Source: Chryseobacterium sp. c4a | Lineage (GTDB): Bacteria > Bacteroidota > Bacteroidia > Flavobacteriales > Weeksellaceae | Assembly: GCF_009900745.1 (NCBI RefSeq) | Contig: NZ_WXVU01000023.1 | Location: forward strand, 1 to 64,000 | DNA length: 64,000 bases | Reading direction: 5' to 3' | Part shown: positions 1-8,290 of the stretch, piece by piece | How the letters are laid out: each line of letters opens with the position of its first letter | How positions within the stretch are numbered: position 1 is the first letter of the stretch | Notes under the pieces: generated by a model | The model's database searches: none | The model's input: the letters and a program-made list of their open reading frames with translations, nothing else | What the model was told of the DNA's origin: nothing | Translations under genes and position numbers: made by a program

Positions 1-188
1 TTCTCTTCCTGTAACGCTTTAAGTTCCTTAAGATGTTGTGCATCCATTCCTCCGTATTTCTGCTTCCACTGGTAGAAAGTAGCTGCTGAAATTCCATGCT
101 CACGACAAATATCTTTTGTCGCTTTCCCAGATTCATATTCTTTCAGAATATTGATAATCTGATGTTCTGAAAATTTGCTCTTTTTCAT
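1..188 (-). mobile_element. IS3-family transposase OrfA, 5' part only
   Basis: The reading frame starts at the ATG complement at 186-188 and is open for 62 codons to the window edge, so the gene is cut by the window and not shown to be broken. The product opens with MKKSKFSEHQIINILKEYES, followed by a helix-turn-helix with the motif ISAATFYQWKQKYGG and the start of a coiled coil rich in K, E and L. This is the standard N-terminus of IS3-type OrfA, which binds the inverted repeats and is normally followed by an OrfB integrase in a -1 frame. The second ORF would lie to the left of the window. The element's outer end should fall between 189 and about 300, but I could not fix the terminal repeat from one end alone. 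Confidence 0.9.
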
Positions 189-345
189 AATGTTTAACAA
201 ACTAAATTTAATAATTTTAATTTGTCTGAAAAACAGGGAAGTTTACCGGGTTTATAAAATATATTGGTATGATATATGCAGATAGAAAAGTATAAACCTG
301 AATGAATATAATTGATGATTGAATTCATTCCAAAATATAAACATC

Positions 346-609
346 ATGAAAAAATTGTTAATTTCAACTCTGTTATTATTTGGTTTATCGATGAATGTTT
401 TTGGACAAAAACATCCGCCGGTTCCTCCACATCCGTCAAAAAATGAATTAATCAATATTAAGAAGCAGGAATTGGATAGAAAATACAATATGGAAAAGAA
501 ACTGATCCTGAATCATCCCCTTGCTACCAAACAAATGAAAAGAGATCAGATGAAAGCTTTAAATAAAAGATATCAGACTGAAAAACGATTGCTTAAAGAA
601 GTGAAATAA
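346..609 (+). CDS. Small exported basic protein, unknown function
   Basis: The chosen start is the ATG at 346, which gives 87 residues beginning MKKLLISTLLLFGLSMNVFG, a clean Sec signal peptide with cleavage before QKHPP. An upstream in-frame ATG at 319 would only add a tail before the signal peptide. The mature part is about 65 residues, starts with a short proline-histidine stretch (HPPVPPHPS) and then is highly charged and helical (many K, R and E). No family is recognised. It lies next to the IS3 end and is followed by a good terminator at 699-729, so it is probably a monocistronic gene. Confidence 0.7.
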   Translation: MKKLLISTLLLFGLSMNVFGQKHPPVPPHPSKNELINIKKQELDRKYNMEKKLILNHPLATKQMKRDQMKALNKRYQTEKRLLKEVK

Positions 610-698
610 TAGAGATTTCTTGCACTTATTAAAATTTGATGAGCAAAATTCAATCAAAGGAATTTTGCGAAGTTTGTAGTTTAAAATAATTTTTGTTG

Positions 699-729
699 AA
701 AGAGAATGCTTTTTGCGTTCTCTTTTCTT
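699..729 (+). terminator. Rho-independent terminator after the small exported protein
   Basis: A stem AAGAGAATGC pairs with GCGTTCTCTT around a TTTTT loop and is followed by TTCTT. It lies 90 bases downstream of the stop at 609. Confidence 0.7.
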
Positions 730-836
730 ATGTAAAATTAAATGAAAATGGCTTATTGATGGATTTTAAGATCAATAGTCGGAAACGTGAAACATCCAAT
801 ATTTTTCCTTAAATTCGCATAAAAATTTTTAAAGTA

Positions 837-2225
837 ATGAATTACGATATTATTGTCATTGGAAGTGGTCCTGGTGGATATGTTACTGCGATCAGAGCAG
901 CACAATTGGGTTTCAAAACCGCAATTATCGAGAAAGAAAACTTAGGAGGAATTTGCCTTAACTGGGGATGTATTCCAACCAAAGCTTTATTGAAATCTGC
1001 TCAGGTTTTTCATTATATCAACCATGCTGAAGATTATGGATTAAATAAAGTAGAAGCAAGCTTCGAATTCCCGAATGTGATTCAGAGAAGCCGTGGTGTT
1101 GCCAGCAAAATGAGCAAAGGAATCGAGTTCTTGATGAAAAAGAACAAGATTGACGTAATTCTGGGTACTGCAAAAGTACAGAAAGGTAAAAAAGTGTCTG
1201 TAACAGATAAAGACGGTAAAGTAGTAGAGTACACTGCAAACCACATTATCATTGCTACAGGAGCTCGTTCAAGAGAATTACCAAACCTACCGCAAGATGG
1301 TAAAAAAGTAATCGGATACAGACAAGCATTATCTCTTCCTGAGCAGCCAAAATCTATGATCGTTGTAGGTTCTGGAGCGATTGGAGTAGAATTTGCTGAC
1401 TTCTATAACACAATGGGAACGAAAGTAACTGTTGTTGAATTTATGCCAAACATCGTTCCTGTAGAAGACGAAGAAATCTCTAAACACTTAGAGAAATCTC
1501 TGAAAAAATCAGGAATCGAAATCATGACCAACGCTTCTGTAGAAAGCGTAGATACAACAGGAGAAGGTGTAAAAGCTAACGTTAAAACAGCTAACGGAAA
1601 CATTACTCTTGAAGCTGATGTATTATTATCTGCTGTAGGTATTGCTGCTAACATCGAAAACATCGGTTTAGAAGAAGTAGGAATCCAGACAGATAAAGGT
1701 AGAGTATTAGTAAACGAATGGTATGAAACTTCAGTACCAGGTTACTATGCAATTGGTGATATCATCCCAACTCAGGCATTAGCTCACGTTGCTTCTGCAG
1801 AAGGAATCACTTGTGTTGAGAAAATCAAAGGAATGCACGTTGAGAAAATCGACTATGGCAATATCCCTGGATGTACGTACTGTCACCCTGAAGTAGCTTC
1901 TGTAGGTCTTACTGAAAAACAGGCTAAAGAAAAAGGATACGAAATCAAAGTGGGTAAATTCCCTCTTTCTGCAAGTGGTAAAGCTACTGCAAACGGAAAT
2001 ACAGACGGATTTATCAAAGTAATCTTTGATGCTAAATACGGAGAGTGGTTAGGATGCCACATGATTGGTGAAGGAGTAACTGATATGGTTGCTGAAGCAG
2101 TAGTGGCTAGAAAATTAGAAACTACAGGTCACGAGATCATCAAATCGATCCACCCGCATCCAACGGTTTCTGAAGCCATCATGGAAGCTGCTGCAGCTGC
2201 TTACGGTGAGGTGATTCACATTTAA
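837..2225 (+). CDS. lpdA: Dihydrolipoyl dehydrogenase (E3)
   Basis: A 462-residue FAD-dependent oxidoreductase that re-oxidises dihydrolipoamide with NAD in 2-oxoacid dehydrogenase complexes and the glycine cleavage system. Residues 9-14 form the FAD-binding GSGPGG. The redox disulfide is C40/C45 in GGICLNWGCIPTK. A second Rossmann motif VVGSGAIGVEF near residues 175-185 binds NAD. The C-terminal dimer domain carries the catalytic base in HPHPTVSE. Length and motifs are normal for the family. It stands alone, with no E1 or E2 genes beside it, as is often the case for the shared E3 in Bacteroidota. A strong hairpin terminator follows at 2244-2270. Which complex it serves cannot be told from this window. 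Confidence 0.97.
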   Translation: MNYDIIVIGSGPGGYVTAIRAAQLGFKTAIIEKENLGGICLNWGCIPTKALLKSAQVFHYINHAEDYGLNKVEASFEFPNVIQRSRGVASKMSKGIEFLMKKNKIDVILGTAKVQKGKKVSVTDKDGKVVEYTANHIIIATGARSRELPNLPQDGKKVIGYRQALSLPEQPKSMIVVGSGAIGVEFADFYNTMGTKVTVVEFMPNIVPVEDEEISKHLEKSLKKSGIEIMTNASVESVDTTGEGVKANVKTANGNITLEADVLLSAVGIAANIENIGLEEVGIQTDKGRVLVNEWYETSVPGYYAIGDIIPTQALAHVASAEGITCVEKIKGMHVEKIDYGNIPGCTYCHPEVASVGLTEKQAKEKGYEIKVGKFPLSASGKATANGNTDGFIKVIFDAKYGEWLGCHMIGEGVTDMVAEAVVARKLETTGHEIIKSIHPHPTVSEAIMEAAAAAYGEVIHI

Positions 2226-2243
2226 TTAATTATTTTAATATAT

Positions 2244-2270
2244 AAAGCTCAGATTTTTCTGAGCTTTTTT
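2244..2270 (+). terminator. Rho-independent terminator after lpdA
   Basis: The stem AAAGCTCAGA pairs with TCTGAGCTTT around a TTT loop, followed by a T run. Confidence 0.9.
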
Positions 2271-2277
2271 AATAACC

Positions 2278-2868
2278 ATGAAGAAAATAATTTTTTTATT
2301 AGCAATCTTTAGCTTTGTTTTTTCTTTTTCTCAAGAAAAAGGAAGTAAAGGATATTTTCCTGCAGAATATGTTTTGAAGAACTCAAAAGATACTGTAAAG
2401 TCTAAAGTAAGGAATATGGGTGTATATACTAATGACAAATATTCATTTGGTACCATTTTGTTTAAAATGAAAATGATGAATGAAAGAGGGAATACAACCT
2501 GGGTTCCAATTAATGAAGTAAAGTATATTAAAATTTTAGATGAAAATAAGCAGAAACATGAATATTTTGCTTCAACAGATAAGTTTATTAAAGAGAAAGG
2601 ATTAGTTGAAGTATTATATGAAGGAAAGAATATAAATTGGTATAAAGGTTTTAATAACTCTATTTTAACTCCCAATGTTCAATTTCTCAATTATCTGGTA
2701 GATAAAGACAGGAAAATTCTTTATAAAGAAGGAACGTTAGAGGATTTTAAACAGAATTTAAAAAAGCTATTTAAAGATAATTCAGATTTGACGGAAGAAC
2801 TCAAGCAAGCCAAGACAGAAAAAGACTTCATCAAGCTTTTGCAATTATATGATACTAAACTAGAATAA
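2278..2868 (+). CDS. Exported protein of unknown function, 196 aa
   Basis: The start at 2278 gives MKKIIFLLAIFSFVFSFSQ, a typical flavobacterial Sec signal peptide ending before EKGSKGY. The mature protein is about 177 residues, lysine-rich, with a beta-rich first half (YFPAEYVLKNSKDTVKSKV, then PINEVKYIKIL) and a helical C-terminus rich in K, E and L. The first half resembles the short beta-sheet units of secreted Bacteroidota proteins that respond to a surface stimulus, but I do not recognise a named family. It is flanked by terminators on both sides (2244-2270 and 2878-2910), so it is its own transcription unit. Confidence 0.8.
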   Translation: MKKIIFLLAIFSFVFSFSQEKGSKGYFPAEYVLKNSKDTVKSKVRNMGVYTNDKYSFGTILFKMKMMNERGNTTWVPINEVKYIKILDENKQKHEYFASTDKFIKEKGLVEVLYEGKNINWYKGFNNSILTPNVQFLNYLVDKDRKILYKEGTLEDFKQNLKKLFKDNSDLTEELKQAKTEKDFIKLLQLYDTKLE

Positions 2869-2877
2869 GACTAGCAT

Positions 2878-2910
2878 AAAAACCACAGATTTTTTCTGTG
2901 GTTTTCCTTT
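2878..2910 (+). terminator. Rho-independent terminator
   Basis: AAAACCACAGA pairs with TCTGTGGTTTT around a T-rich loop, followed by CCTTTTT. It lies 10 bases after the stop at 2868. Confidence 0.85.
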
Positions 2911-3114
2911 TTAAATTAGTAAAATGATTAAATAAGCCTAGTAGTAACTTTCAAAGACCTGTTTGATTTATTGTCTGCCCATATTTTTATTAATAAAAGT
3001 ATTCTGATGAAATTTTAGCTGGCATGCAGTGGCTTTTTGTTAAAATAATTTTAAAATCAGCATATTTATAAAAATTAATCCTGTTATCTCATCATGATTC
3101 CTTACATTTATTCT

Positions 3115-3915
3115 ATGAATTTTGAGAAAGTAGGACTTGTTTTGTCAGGCGGCGGTACCAAAGGCATCGCCCATGCGGGGGTATTGAAATTCTTAAAGGA
3201 AAAAAATGTAGAAATAGATATACTTTCCTGTTGTAGTGCAGGGTCTATCGTGGGATGTCTTTACGCTATAGGAAAGACTCCTGAGGAAATTCTGGAATTT
3301 TTTGATTCTGTATATTTTTTCAACTGGAAACACTTTACCTTTAATCAGCCGGGATTGGTTTCCTCTATTATTTTCAGGAATTATCTTAAACCTATTTTTC
3401 ATGATATGAAACTGGGGAATCTGGATATTGATGTGAAAATTGTAGCTACAGAATTGGTTACCGGAACCCAGAAGATTTTTGATAAAGATTTTGAAGTAGT
3501 AGATGCTATTATTGCTTCCTGTTCTATTCCCGGAATTACTACACCCTATATTATCGGGGATGAAATGTATTGCGATGGAGGAGTACTGAACAATTTTCCG
3601 GCAGATATCATCAGAGACGATTGTGATAAACTGATTGGGGTGTTTGTTTCACCACCCAATGATGCTAAAATCAAAGATCTGAACTCTATTAAAGCTATTG
3701 TTTCCCGTTCTTATGACCTTCTTTCCTATAGAATAGAAAAAGTAAAATTCGATTACTGTGACTGGTTTATTTCTTCTCAGAAACTGGCTGGTTACGGAAC
3801 TTTTGAACGTGGAAGAGACCGTTTGGAGCAAATTTTTGATATCGGTTATACCGCAGCTAAAGAAAGCTATGACGGTAGCCGTTTTCTTACAGAGCTGAAA
3901 CAATCGGGAACTTAG
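3115..3915 (+). CDS. Patatin-like phospholipase (RssA-type)
   Basis: A 266-residue patatin-fold hydrolase, probably cytosolic and acting on acyl esters. With Met at 3115 as residue 1, the oxyanion loop SGGGTKG is at 11-17, the nucleophile elbow is around Ser41 (SCCSAGS), and the catalytic Asp is in YCDGGVLNN near residue 160, giving the Ser-Asp dyad. The start at 3115 puts the beta strand KVGLVLSGGG near the N-terminus as in the family; an in-frame ATG at 3094 would add seven residues. The odd point is that the first Gly of the GxSxG elbow is Cys (C-C-S-A-G). No signal peptide is visible. The gene stands alone, and its physiological substrate cannot be inferred. Confidence 0.9.
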   Translation: MNFEKVGLVLSGGGTKGIAHAGVLKFLKEKNVEIDILSCCSAGSIVGCLYAIGKTPEEILEFFDSVYFFNWKHFTFNQPGLVSSIIFRNYLKPIFHDMKLGNLDIDVKIVATELVTGTQKIFDKDFEVVDAIIASCSIPGITTPYIIGDEMYCDGGVLNNFPADIIRDDCDKLIGVFVSPPNDAKIKDLNSIKAIVSRSYDLLSYRIEKVKFDYCDWFISSQKLAGYGTFERGRDRLEQIFDIGYTAAKESYDGSRFLTELKQSGT

Positions 3916-4017
3916 CATTCTATACAATCAGAAAGCTGAAAGAAAAAGGCCTTACATTTTAGAATAAATGAGTTTTCAGCCTCCTTCTCCCAGCTTTCAG
4001 ATCAAATTAAACTGATA

Positions 4018-4452
4018 TTAATTTTTAACTACCTGCGCATCCTGGCGTACGATTTCGTTACCATTTGTATCGTAAACCACCAAGGTATAAGGGGCTTTCT
4101 TGGCAGAATCGGTGAGATAATTTCTCCAGACCTGATAATTATGCCCTTGGTTATTGAAATTAAAATAATAATTACCGCCACTGCCATCAGGAACCACTTC
4201 TCCGTCGCTGATGATCATGCTTGGTTTAGCTGTAATCTTTGCGTTAGCGTTCCAGGATTGGTATAGATAGTTACCATTAGGTTGTTTATCAATTCTGATC
4301 TTAAATTTTTTAGTTTTAATGATCACCGTTTTAGGTACCTTTTGGAAAGTAGAAGAAACTATCTTTTTTTGAGGTAAATCCGGAGTTTCTTTGGCGTAAA
4401 CAAAAGAGATTTGAGCTAGGGAAAAAACTCCCAATAAGAAGTACTTAATCAT
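4018..4452 (-). CDS. Exported protein of unknown function, 144 aa
   Basis: The protein starts MIKYFLLGVFSLAQISFVYA, a Sec signal peptide with likely cleavage before KETPD. The mature domain of about 120 residues is beta-rich, with repeated alternating patterns such as TVIIKTKKFKIRI, GGNYYFNFNNQGHNYQVWR and PYTLVVYDTNGNEI. This suggests a small beta-sandwich or barrel acting in the periplasm or at the surface. No cysteine is present. I do not recognise the family. It sits apart from its neighbours. Confidence 0.8.
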   Translation of the reverse strand: MIKYFLLGVFSLAQISFVYAKETPDLPQKKIVSSTFQKVPKTVIIKTKKFKIRIDKQPNGNYLYQSWNANAKITAKPSMIISDGEVVPDGSGGNYYFNFNNQGHNYQVWRNYLTDSAKKAPYTLVVYDTNGNEIVRQDAQVVKN

Positions 4453-4505
4453 ATTATAATGGTTATTGGTTAACTCTCAATCTCCATCAAATATGAAGCC
4501 ATTGT

Positions 4506-4732
4506 TTATATTATTTCCTCTTCTGTTCCCTCAATAAGTGCATGATTAAGCTGATCAGCCATGCTAATCTGTTCCTCTTTTGAAAGCTCAGAGACGGCAT
4601 AGTATTCGCCAACACTGCCTATGCAATCCGGCCACAGTTAACGGCAATCGGGCGGCGTATAATCAGGCAGCTGGCAAAACCATCAAATAGGAGTTTAATG
4701 ATTCCTTTTCCGTGGGTAACAGAAATTTCCAT
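4506..4732 (-). pseudogene. Degraded gene fragment
   Basis: On the minus strand an ATG at 4730-4732 opens a frame that stops after 37 codons. A different frame then reads LPDYTPPDCR, stop, LWPDCIGSVGEYYAVSELSK and on to a TAA at 4506-4508. The two frames differ, and one internal stop is needed to join them. The C-terminal stretch has protein-like composition (SELSKEEQISMADQLNHALI). This looks like a small gene broken by at least one frameshift and one nonsense change. Its local GC is higher than the flanks, so it may be of foreign origin. The family is unknown to me. Confidence 0.45.
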
Positions 4733-4737
4733 TATAG

Positions 4738-5439
4738 TTATGAAACTGACGTATAGCTGGCGAAAGCCTCCTCCAGACTGTCGAATTTCCCTTTAAATTC
4801 ATCAATAGGACAATCCTGAAGAATATTTCCTTTATGAATAAGAATAACCCTTGTACAAAGCGCTTCTACCTCTTGCATGATATGTGTGGAAAGTAGAACT
4901 GTTTTCTGTTGTCCGATTTCTTTGATCACATTTCTGATTTCAAGAATCTGGTTAGGGTCTAATCCATTGGTTGGTTCATCAAGAATTAATAAATCCGGTT
5001 GGTGGATAATGGCCTGAGCTAATCCCACACGTTGTTTATACCCTTTGGAAAGCTGTCCGATCTTTTTTGATTTCTCAGGAGTAATGCCTACGAGTTCAAT
5101 CACTTCATCTATTTTAGCTTCAGAGATTTTATGGATATTGGCCACGAATTGAAGATATTCTTTCACATACATTTCCAGATAAAGTGGATTGTTTTCCGGC
5201 AGAAAGCCTATTTTTTTCTTGCTTTCGATCTCATGGTTGGAAATGTTGAGTCCATTAAAAAAAATTTCACCTTCATCAATTTTCAAGGCACCTACAATAG
5301 ATTTCATCAAGGTAGACTTTCCGGCACCGTTGGGGCCTAAAAGACCGATGATTTCATTTTTATCAATAGAGATATTGATATTGTTTAAGGCAGTCTGCTC
5401 ACCAAATTTTTTGGTCAAATTGTTTATCTGAAGCGGCAT
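4738..5439 (-). CDS. ABC transporter ATP-binding protein, GldA-like
   Basis: A 233-residue ABC ATPase. Walker A is GPNGAGKST at 35-43, the Q-loop region follows near 80, the signature is LSKGYKQR at 130-137, Walker B LLILDEP is at 150-156, and the H-loop His is residue 186 in LSTH. The C-terminus ends with SLEEAF, the usual end of this class, so the protein is complete. The sequence style is that of the flavobacterial GldA group, the ATPase of the GldA-GldF-GldG transporter needed for gliding in some species. No membrane permease gene lies beside it, so the partner is elsewhere and the gliding role is only a possibility. The broken gene at 4506-4732 begins 5 bases after its stop. Confidence 0.93.
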   Translation of the reverse strand: MPLQINNLTKKFGEQTALNNINISIDKNEIIGLLGPNGAGKSTLMKSIVGALKIDEGEIFFNGLNISNHEIESKKKIGFLPENNPLYLEMYVKEYLQFVANIHKISEAKIDEVIELVGITPEKSKKIGQLSKGYKQRVGLAQAIIHQPDLLILDEPTNGLDPNQILEIRNVIKEIGQQKTVLLSTHIMQEVEALCTRVILIHKGNILQDCPIDEFKGKFDSLEEAFASYTSVS

Positions 5440-5470
5440 AATTTTTAATGTCTTTCTGCAAAAATAAAAT

Positions 5471-5497
5471 AAAAAAACTCATTCGATGGAATGAGTT
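5471..5497 (-). terminator. Rho-independent terminator of the 5520-6080 gene
   Basis: Read on the minus strand, AAACTCATTC pairs with GAATGAGTTT around a 4-base loop, followed by TTTTTTTATTTT. It separates the 5520-6080 gene from the ABC gene. Confidence 0.85.
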
Positions 5498-5519
5498 TCG
5501 CAATATTTATAAATAATAA

Positions 5520-6080
5520 TTATTTTTTTGTTTTTTTCTTTGATCCGGAAGCGGAATTATTGCCAGAAGCTGTACTTGCTCCTCCTTTTTTATTCCCTTC
5601 TTGATTGATACCAGAGGCTTTGTCATACATGGTATATTTGCCGTTTGTTCTTCCAAATACCTTATCAACCTGTTTTTGAGTTAAAAACTGTGACTTACCC
5701 ACATACTTTCTATTTTTATTGATGTACTGGATAAATTGTACAGTAGGCTGGCCATAGTTTTTCTCATAATGAAGTTCGATGATATCGTTGGGAAGTTCCA
5801 ATACGATGTTTTCTTCAGGAGCAGAAATAAAACCATCCATAATGAGTTTATAAAGTCCTGAAACGTCTCCGTTCAGATTTTGAAATGAAAAAGCTCGGAT
5901 TGTATTCAGGTTGCTGGTGTTCAGATCCTGATAATTGACTGTATACTTGTCTTCTTTTTTATATAAACCAACAGAGTTGTCTTTACCGATTTCCACCAAA
6001 CTTTCATTTTTCAACACTTTAATCTGAGAGAAAACCGAAATACCGAACATACATGTAATAAGTAGAATTATTTTTCTCAT
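5520..6080 (-). CDS. Exported protein of unknown function with basic tail
   Basis: 186 residues, starting MRKIILLITCMFGISVFS, a Sec signal peptide with cleavage before QIKVL. The mature part (about 145 residues) holds mixed alpha/beta sequence without cysteines, then a low-complexity tail rich in G, S, N and A that ends GSKKKTKK. No known domain is recognised. A flavobacterial promoter candidate lies just upstream (6116-6146) and a terminator follows at 5471-5497, so it is monocistronic. Confidence 0.8.
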   Translation of the reverse strand: MRKIILLITCMFGISVFSQIKVLKNESLVEIGKDNSVGLYKKEDKYTVNYQDLNTSNLNTIRAFSFQNLNGDVSGLYKLIMDGFISAPEENIVLELPNDIIELHYEKNYGQPTVQFIQYINKNRKYVGKSQFLTQKQVDKVFGRTNGKYTMYDKASGINQEGNKKGGASTASGNNSASGSKKKTKK

Positions 6081-6115
6081 AGAATGAATTTTAATGTTTT
6101 ATAAATTGGTGCACA

Positions 6116-6146
6116 TAAACTTACAAATAAAACGGCTAAAAAGCAA
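6116..6146 (-). promoter_or_regulatory. Candidate flavobacterial promoter for the 5520-6080 gene
   Basis: On the minus strand TTG (6144-6146) is followed after 20 bases by TAAGTTTA (6116-6123), close to the flavobacterial pattern TTG...TAnnTTTG. It lies 36 bases before the start codon. Confidence 0.5.
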
Positions 6147-6536
6147 TTTTATTCCTTATGGCAAAAGTAATACTTTTTTTTAACATCTATCAGAAATGGC
6201 TAGATAGGGAAAGGTTCTTGATGTTGATTTTAATTATTTAAAAATCAAATATTTAAAATGTTTTTGTGGAGGATATCTCCACTTATGTTGATCATATATT
6301 CAATGAGTTGAAACGGTGTAATACATTGAAAAACAGATGGAAAATGACGAATGTGAAAAAATGAAATTAAAAAAATGAAAATAAATGTTAAAATGATAAT
6401 TTTGAAGACGAAAAGTGAAAATAATACATAGTAAATCCATTCATAAGCTGTTAATAAACAGTTATAATAGTTTATTTTTTAAGAACAGAGAAGTGAGTAA
6501 ACTGAGCTTGTTTTCGATACATTTTAATAATTTCTA
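6147..6536. other. AT-rich gap after the effector-immunity operon
   Basis: About 390 bases without a convincing ORF on either strand. It is very AT-rich with runs of A and T. A short inverted repeat, CTGTTAATAAACAG, lies near 6447-6460. I see no clear U-tailed terminator for the long operon that ends at 6537. Confidence 0.5.
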
Positions 6537-7637
6537 TTATTCAGATTTTATTCTGCTTTTGTGAACGTATCCCTGCTTTCCATCTTTTGTTTCAATAAGC
6601 CACCAATCACCATTTTGATCCAAGACATTTACTTGTTCACCTGATTTTATTTTTTGTAAAACTTCGGAAGCTGTATTTTTATCTTTTCTTAGATTGGTAT
6701 ACCCGTCGGGATCCTGAATAGTATATGATTCTGAAGTTTCTTGCTGATTAAATGTGTTGTAGGCTTCAGTGGCGTTTTTGATTAGGGGATCATTATAAAA
6801 GTTGGTGCTTTTTAAACGTTTCATAAGATCTCTGTCTTTATCATAGCAATAAGATAGCATTCCAAATCCCTCATTTTGTTTCCAGTCATTATTTTCATTC
6901 TTTTTGAGCTGCAAATGAAGTAGATAAACTAAAGCTTCATCTGTTTTTGCCTGATTAAAGGGAGTTTTATTATTGACTATAAACCTGACAAGATCAGAAA
7001 TTAAATTTGCATTATTATTAAATATTGTAAGAAGCAATTCCTTTCGTATTGTTTGGTCTTTGCTTTTATCATTATAAAATAAGATGCTCCAATTAAAATA
7101 ATGGGGCTGATCCTTTATTGAAGTGATTTTTTTTACTGCTGCCTTATTAAGATTATCATCTTTCTCATAGTCAAATAGGATTACAATATCTGCAGCAAGA
7201 TCTTTTTTCCAGTTTATAATATTTGCTATTGCATTTTTATCATCCTGGTATAGTACCTTGTTTAGATCTAAAACGTCTTCAAAATAGGGTAGTTTTTTAT
7301 TTTGTTTTATTTCAGTTTTTACATGGTCTAAATCAGGAAGGTCATCCTGACCAATCTTAATGAATTTATAATTCTGATTGATTTGATAGTCAATATATTC
7401 ATTATTAATAACAATTTCGCTATATCCTTTAGAATCAGTGTCTTTTGAATTAATGCCTAAATAGGCTCTATTTCTGGTATTAAAATCAATGGCTGAAGGG
7501 TAGGAATATTTTTTTGTTCCGAAATATTCTGTGAATAGATGTGGTTCTTTATCATTTCTATTATTTTGTGCTTTGAGAGAAACAAATAGAAATGTTAAAG
7601 CAAAATATATGATATGTGAAAATATCTTTTTTACCAT
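6537..7637 (-). CDS. Exported SH3b-domain protein, putative immunity or accessory protein (copy A)
   Basis: 366 residues. The N-terminus MVKKIFSHIIYFALTFLFVSLKAQ is a signal peptide without a lipobox Cys. The middle (about 40-300) is a helical region of unknown family with the pattern DIVILFDYEKDDNLNKAAVK followed by SILFYNDKSKDQTIRKELLL; the same pattern is seen in the proteins at 9668-10777 and 10789-11607. The C-terminal 57 residues form a bacterial SH3 (SH3b) domain (YTNLRKDKNTASEVL ... GKQGYVHKSRI), a fold that often binds peptidoglycan. The domain is almost identical to the ends of the proteins at 9668 and 12610. It is the last gene of the long operon headed by the LysM/PAAR-like/effector genes. 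A role as a periplasmic immunity protein is inferred from context. Confidence 0.75.
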   Translation of the reverse strand: MVKKIFSHIIYFALTFLFVSLKAQNNRNDKEPHLFTEYFGTKKYSYPSAIDFNTRNRAYLGINSKDTDSKGYSEIVINNEYIDYQINQNYKFIKIGQDDLPDLDHVKTEIKQNKKLPYFEDVLDLNKVLYQDDKNAIANIINWKKDLAADIVILFDYEKDDNLNKAAVKKITSIKDQPHYFNWSILFYNDKSKDQTIRKELLLTIFNNNANLISDLVRFIVNNKTPFNQAKTDEALVYLLHLQLKKNENNDWKQNEGFGMLSYCYDKDRDLMKRLKSTNFYNDPLIKNATEAYNTFNQQETSESYTIQDPDGYTNLRKDKNTASEVLQKIKSGEQVNVLDQNGDWWLIETKDGKQGYVHKSRIKSE

Positions 7638-7656
7638 TTATTGAGTTTAATGAAAT

Positions 7657-8262
7657 TCAATAATAAAGATTATACTTATCCATCTCAACATCTAAAGATT
7701 CATCTAAGTAATATAGAGAATCAGATTTAATAGTACCATCAGAAGTAATACTACTTTTTTTATAGGAAACAATTCCTACCGAATTTCCTCTTATAGGATT
7801 TGAAGGAAAGTATTTTATCTGCCAAATTTTGTTTGTTTTTTTATCAAAGTATGATAAACAATTGTAGGTTCCAAATTCATTTCCTGAAATATTTCTGTAA
7901 AACTGAATTGAATCTACCTTTTTACTTCCTAAATAGGTAATAAGATTTACTTTTACATTTTCCTTATCTACCAACTTTACTTTTACAAATTTAAATGAAA
8001 TAGTATTTTGTGAAGTATAGGATAATTCATTATCTCCAAACTTTGAATATTCTTTTAAATATTTGGCATTTTGTTTTTTCAAAAATAATTTATCATTACC
8101 TTTAACTAGTGTTTCAAAATAATTATTTTTTGCTAGAATAGGATCACCAAAGAAAGGATCTGAAATCTGATTTCTGCCAGGCAAAGGATTTTTACTTTGT
8201 TTACAACAAATACCAACAAATATTATTAAAAGAGAAGAAAATGCAAAAAGTGTATTTTTCAT
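7657..8262 (-). CDS. Lipoprotein of unknown function, putative immunity gene
   Basis: 201 residues with the N-terminus MKNTLFAFSSLLIIFVGICC, a type II signal peptide whose lipobox VGIC-C gives a lipid-modified Cys at position 19 or 20. The mature part holds alternating beta patterns such as TISFKFVKVKLVDKENVKVN, typical of small beta-sheet lipoproteins. No family is recognised. It lies 19 bases before the SH3b gene at 6537-7637 in the same operon, so it is likely co-expressed with the peptidoglycan-directed effector at 13670-15772. Anchoring in the periplasm would fit an immunity role; this is inferred. Confidence 0.65.
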   Translation of the reverse strand: MKNTLFAFSSLLIIFVGICCKQSKNPLPGRNQISDPFFGDPILAKNNYFETLVKGNDKLFLKKQNAKYLKEYSKFGDNELSYTSQNTISFKFVKVKLVDKENVKVNLITYLGSKKVDSIQFYRNISGNEFGTYNCLSYFDKKTNKIWQIKYFPSNPIRGNSVGIVSYKKSSITSDGTIKSDSLYYLDESLDVEMDKYNLYY

Positions 8263-8290
8263 TATATTAAAATCATAATTTTTTTTGTCT

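Noticed and set aside
189..330. Terminal inverted repeat of the IS3 element
   Set aside because: Only one end of the element is in the window, so an inverted repeat cannot be confirmed.
3931..4000. Inverted repeat AAGCTGAAAG with CAGCTTTC after the patatin gene
   Set aside because: The loop would be about 50 bases and there is no T run, so it is not a convincing terminator.
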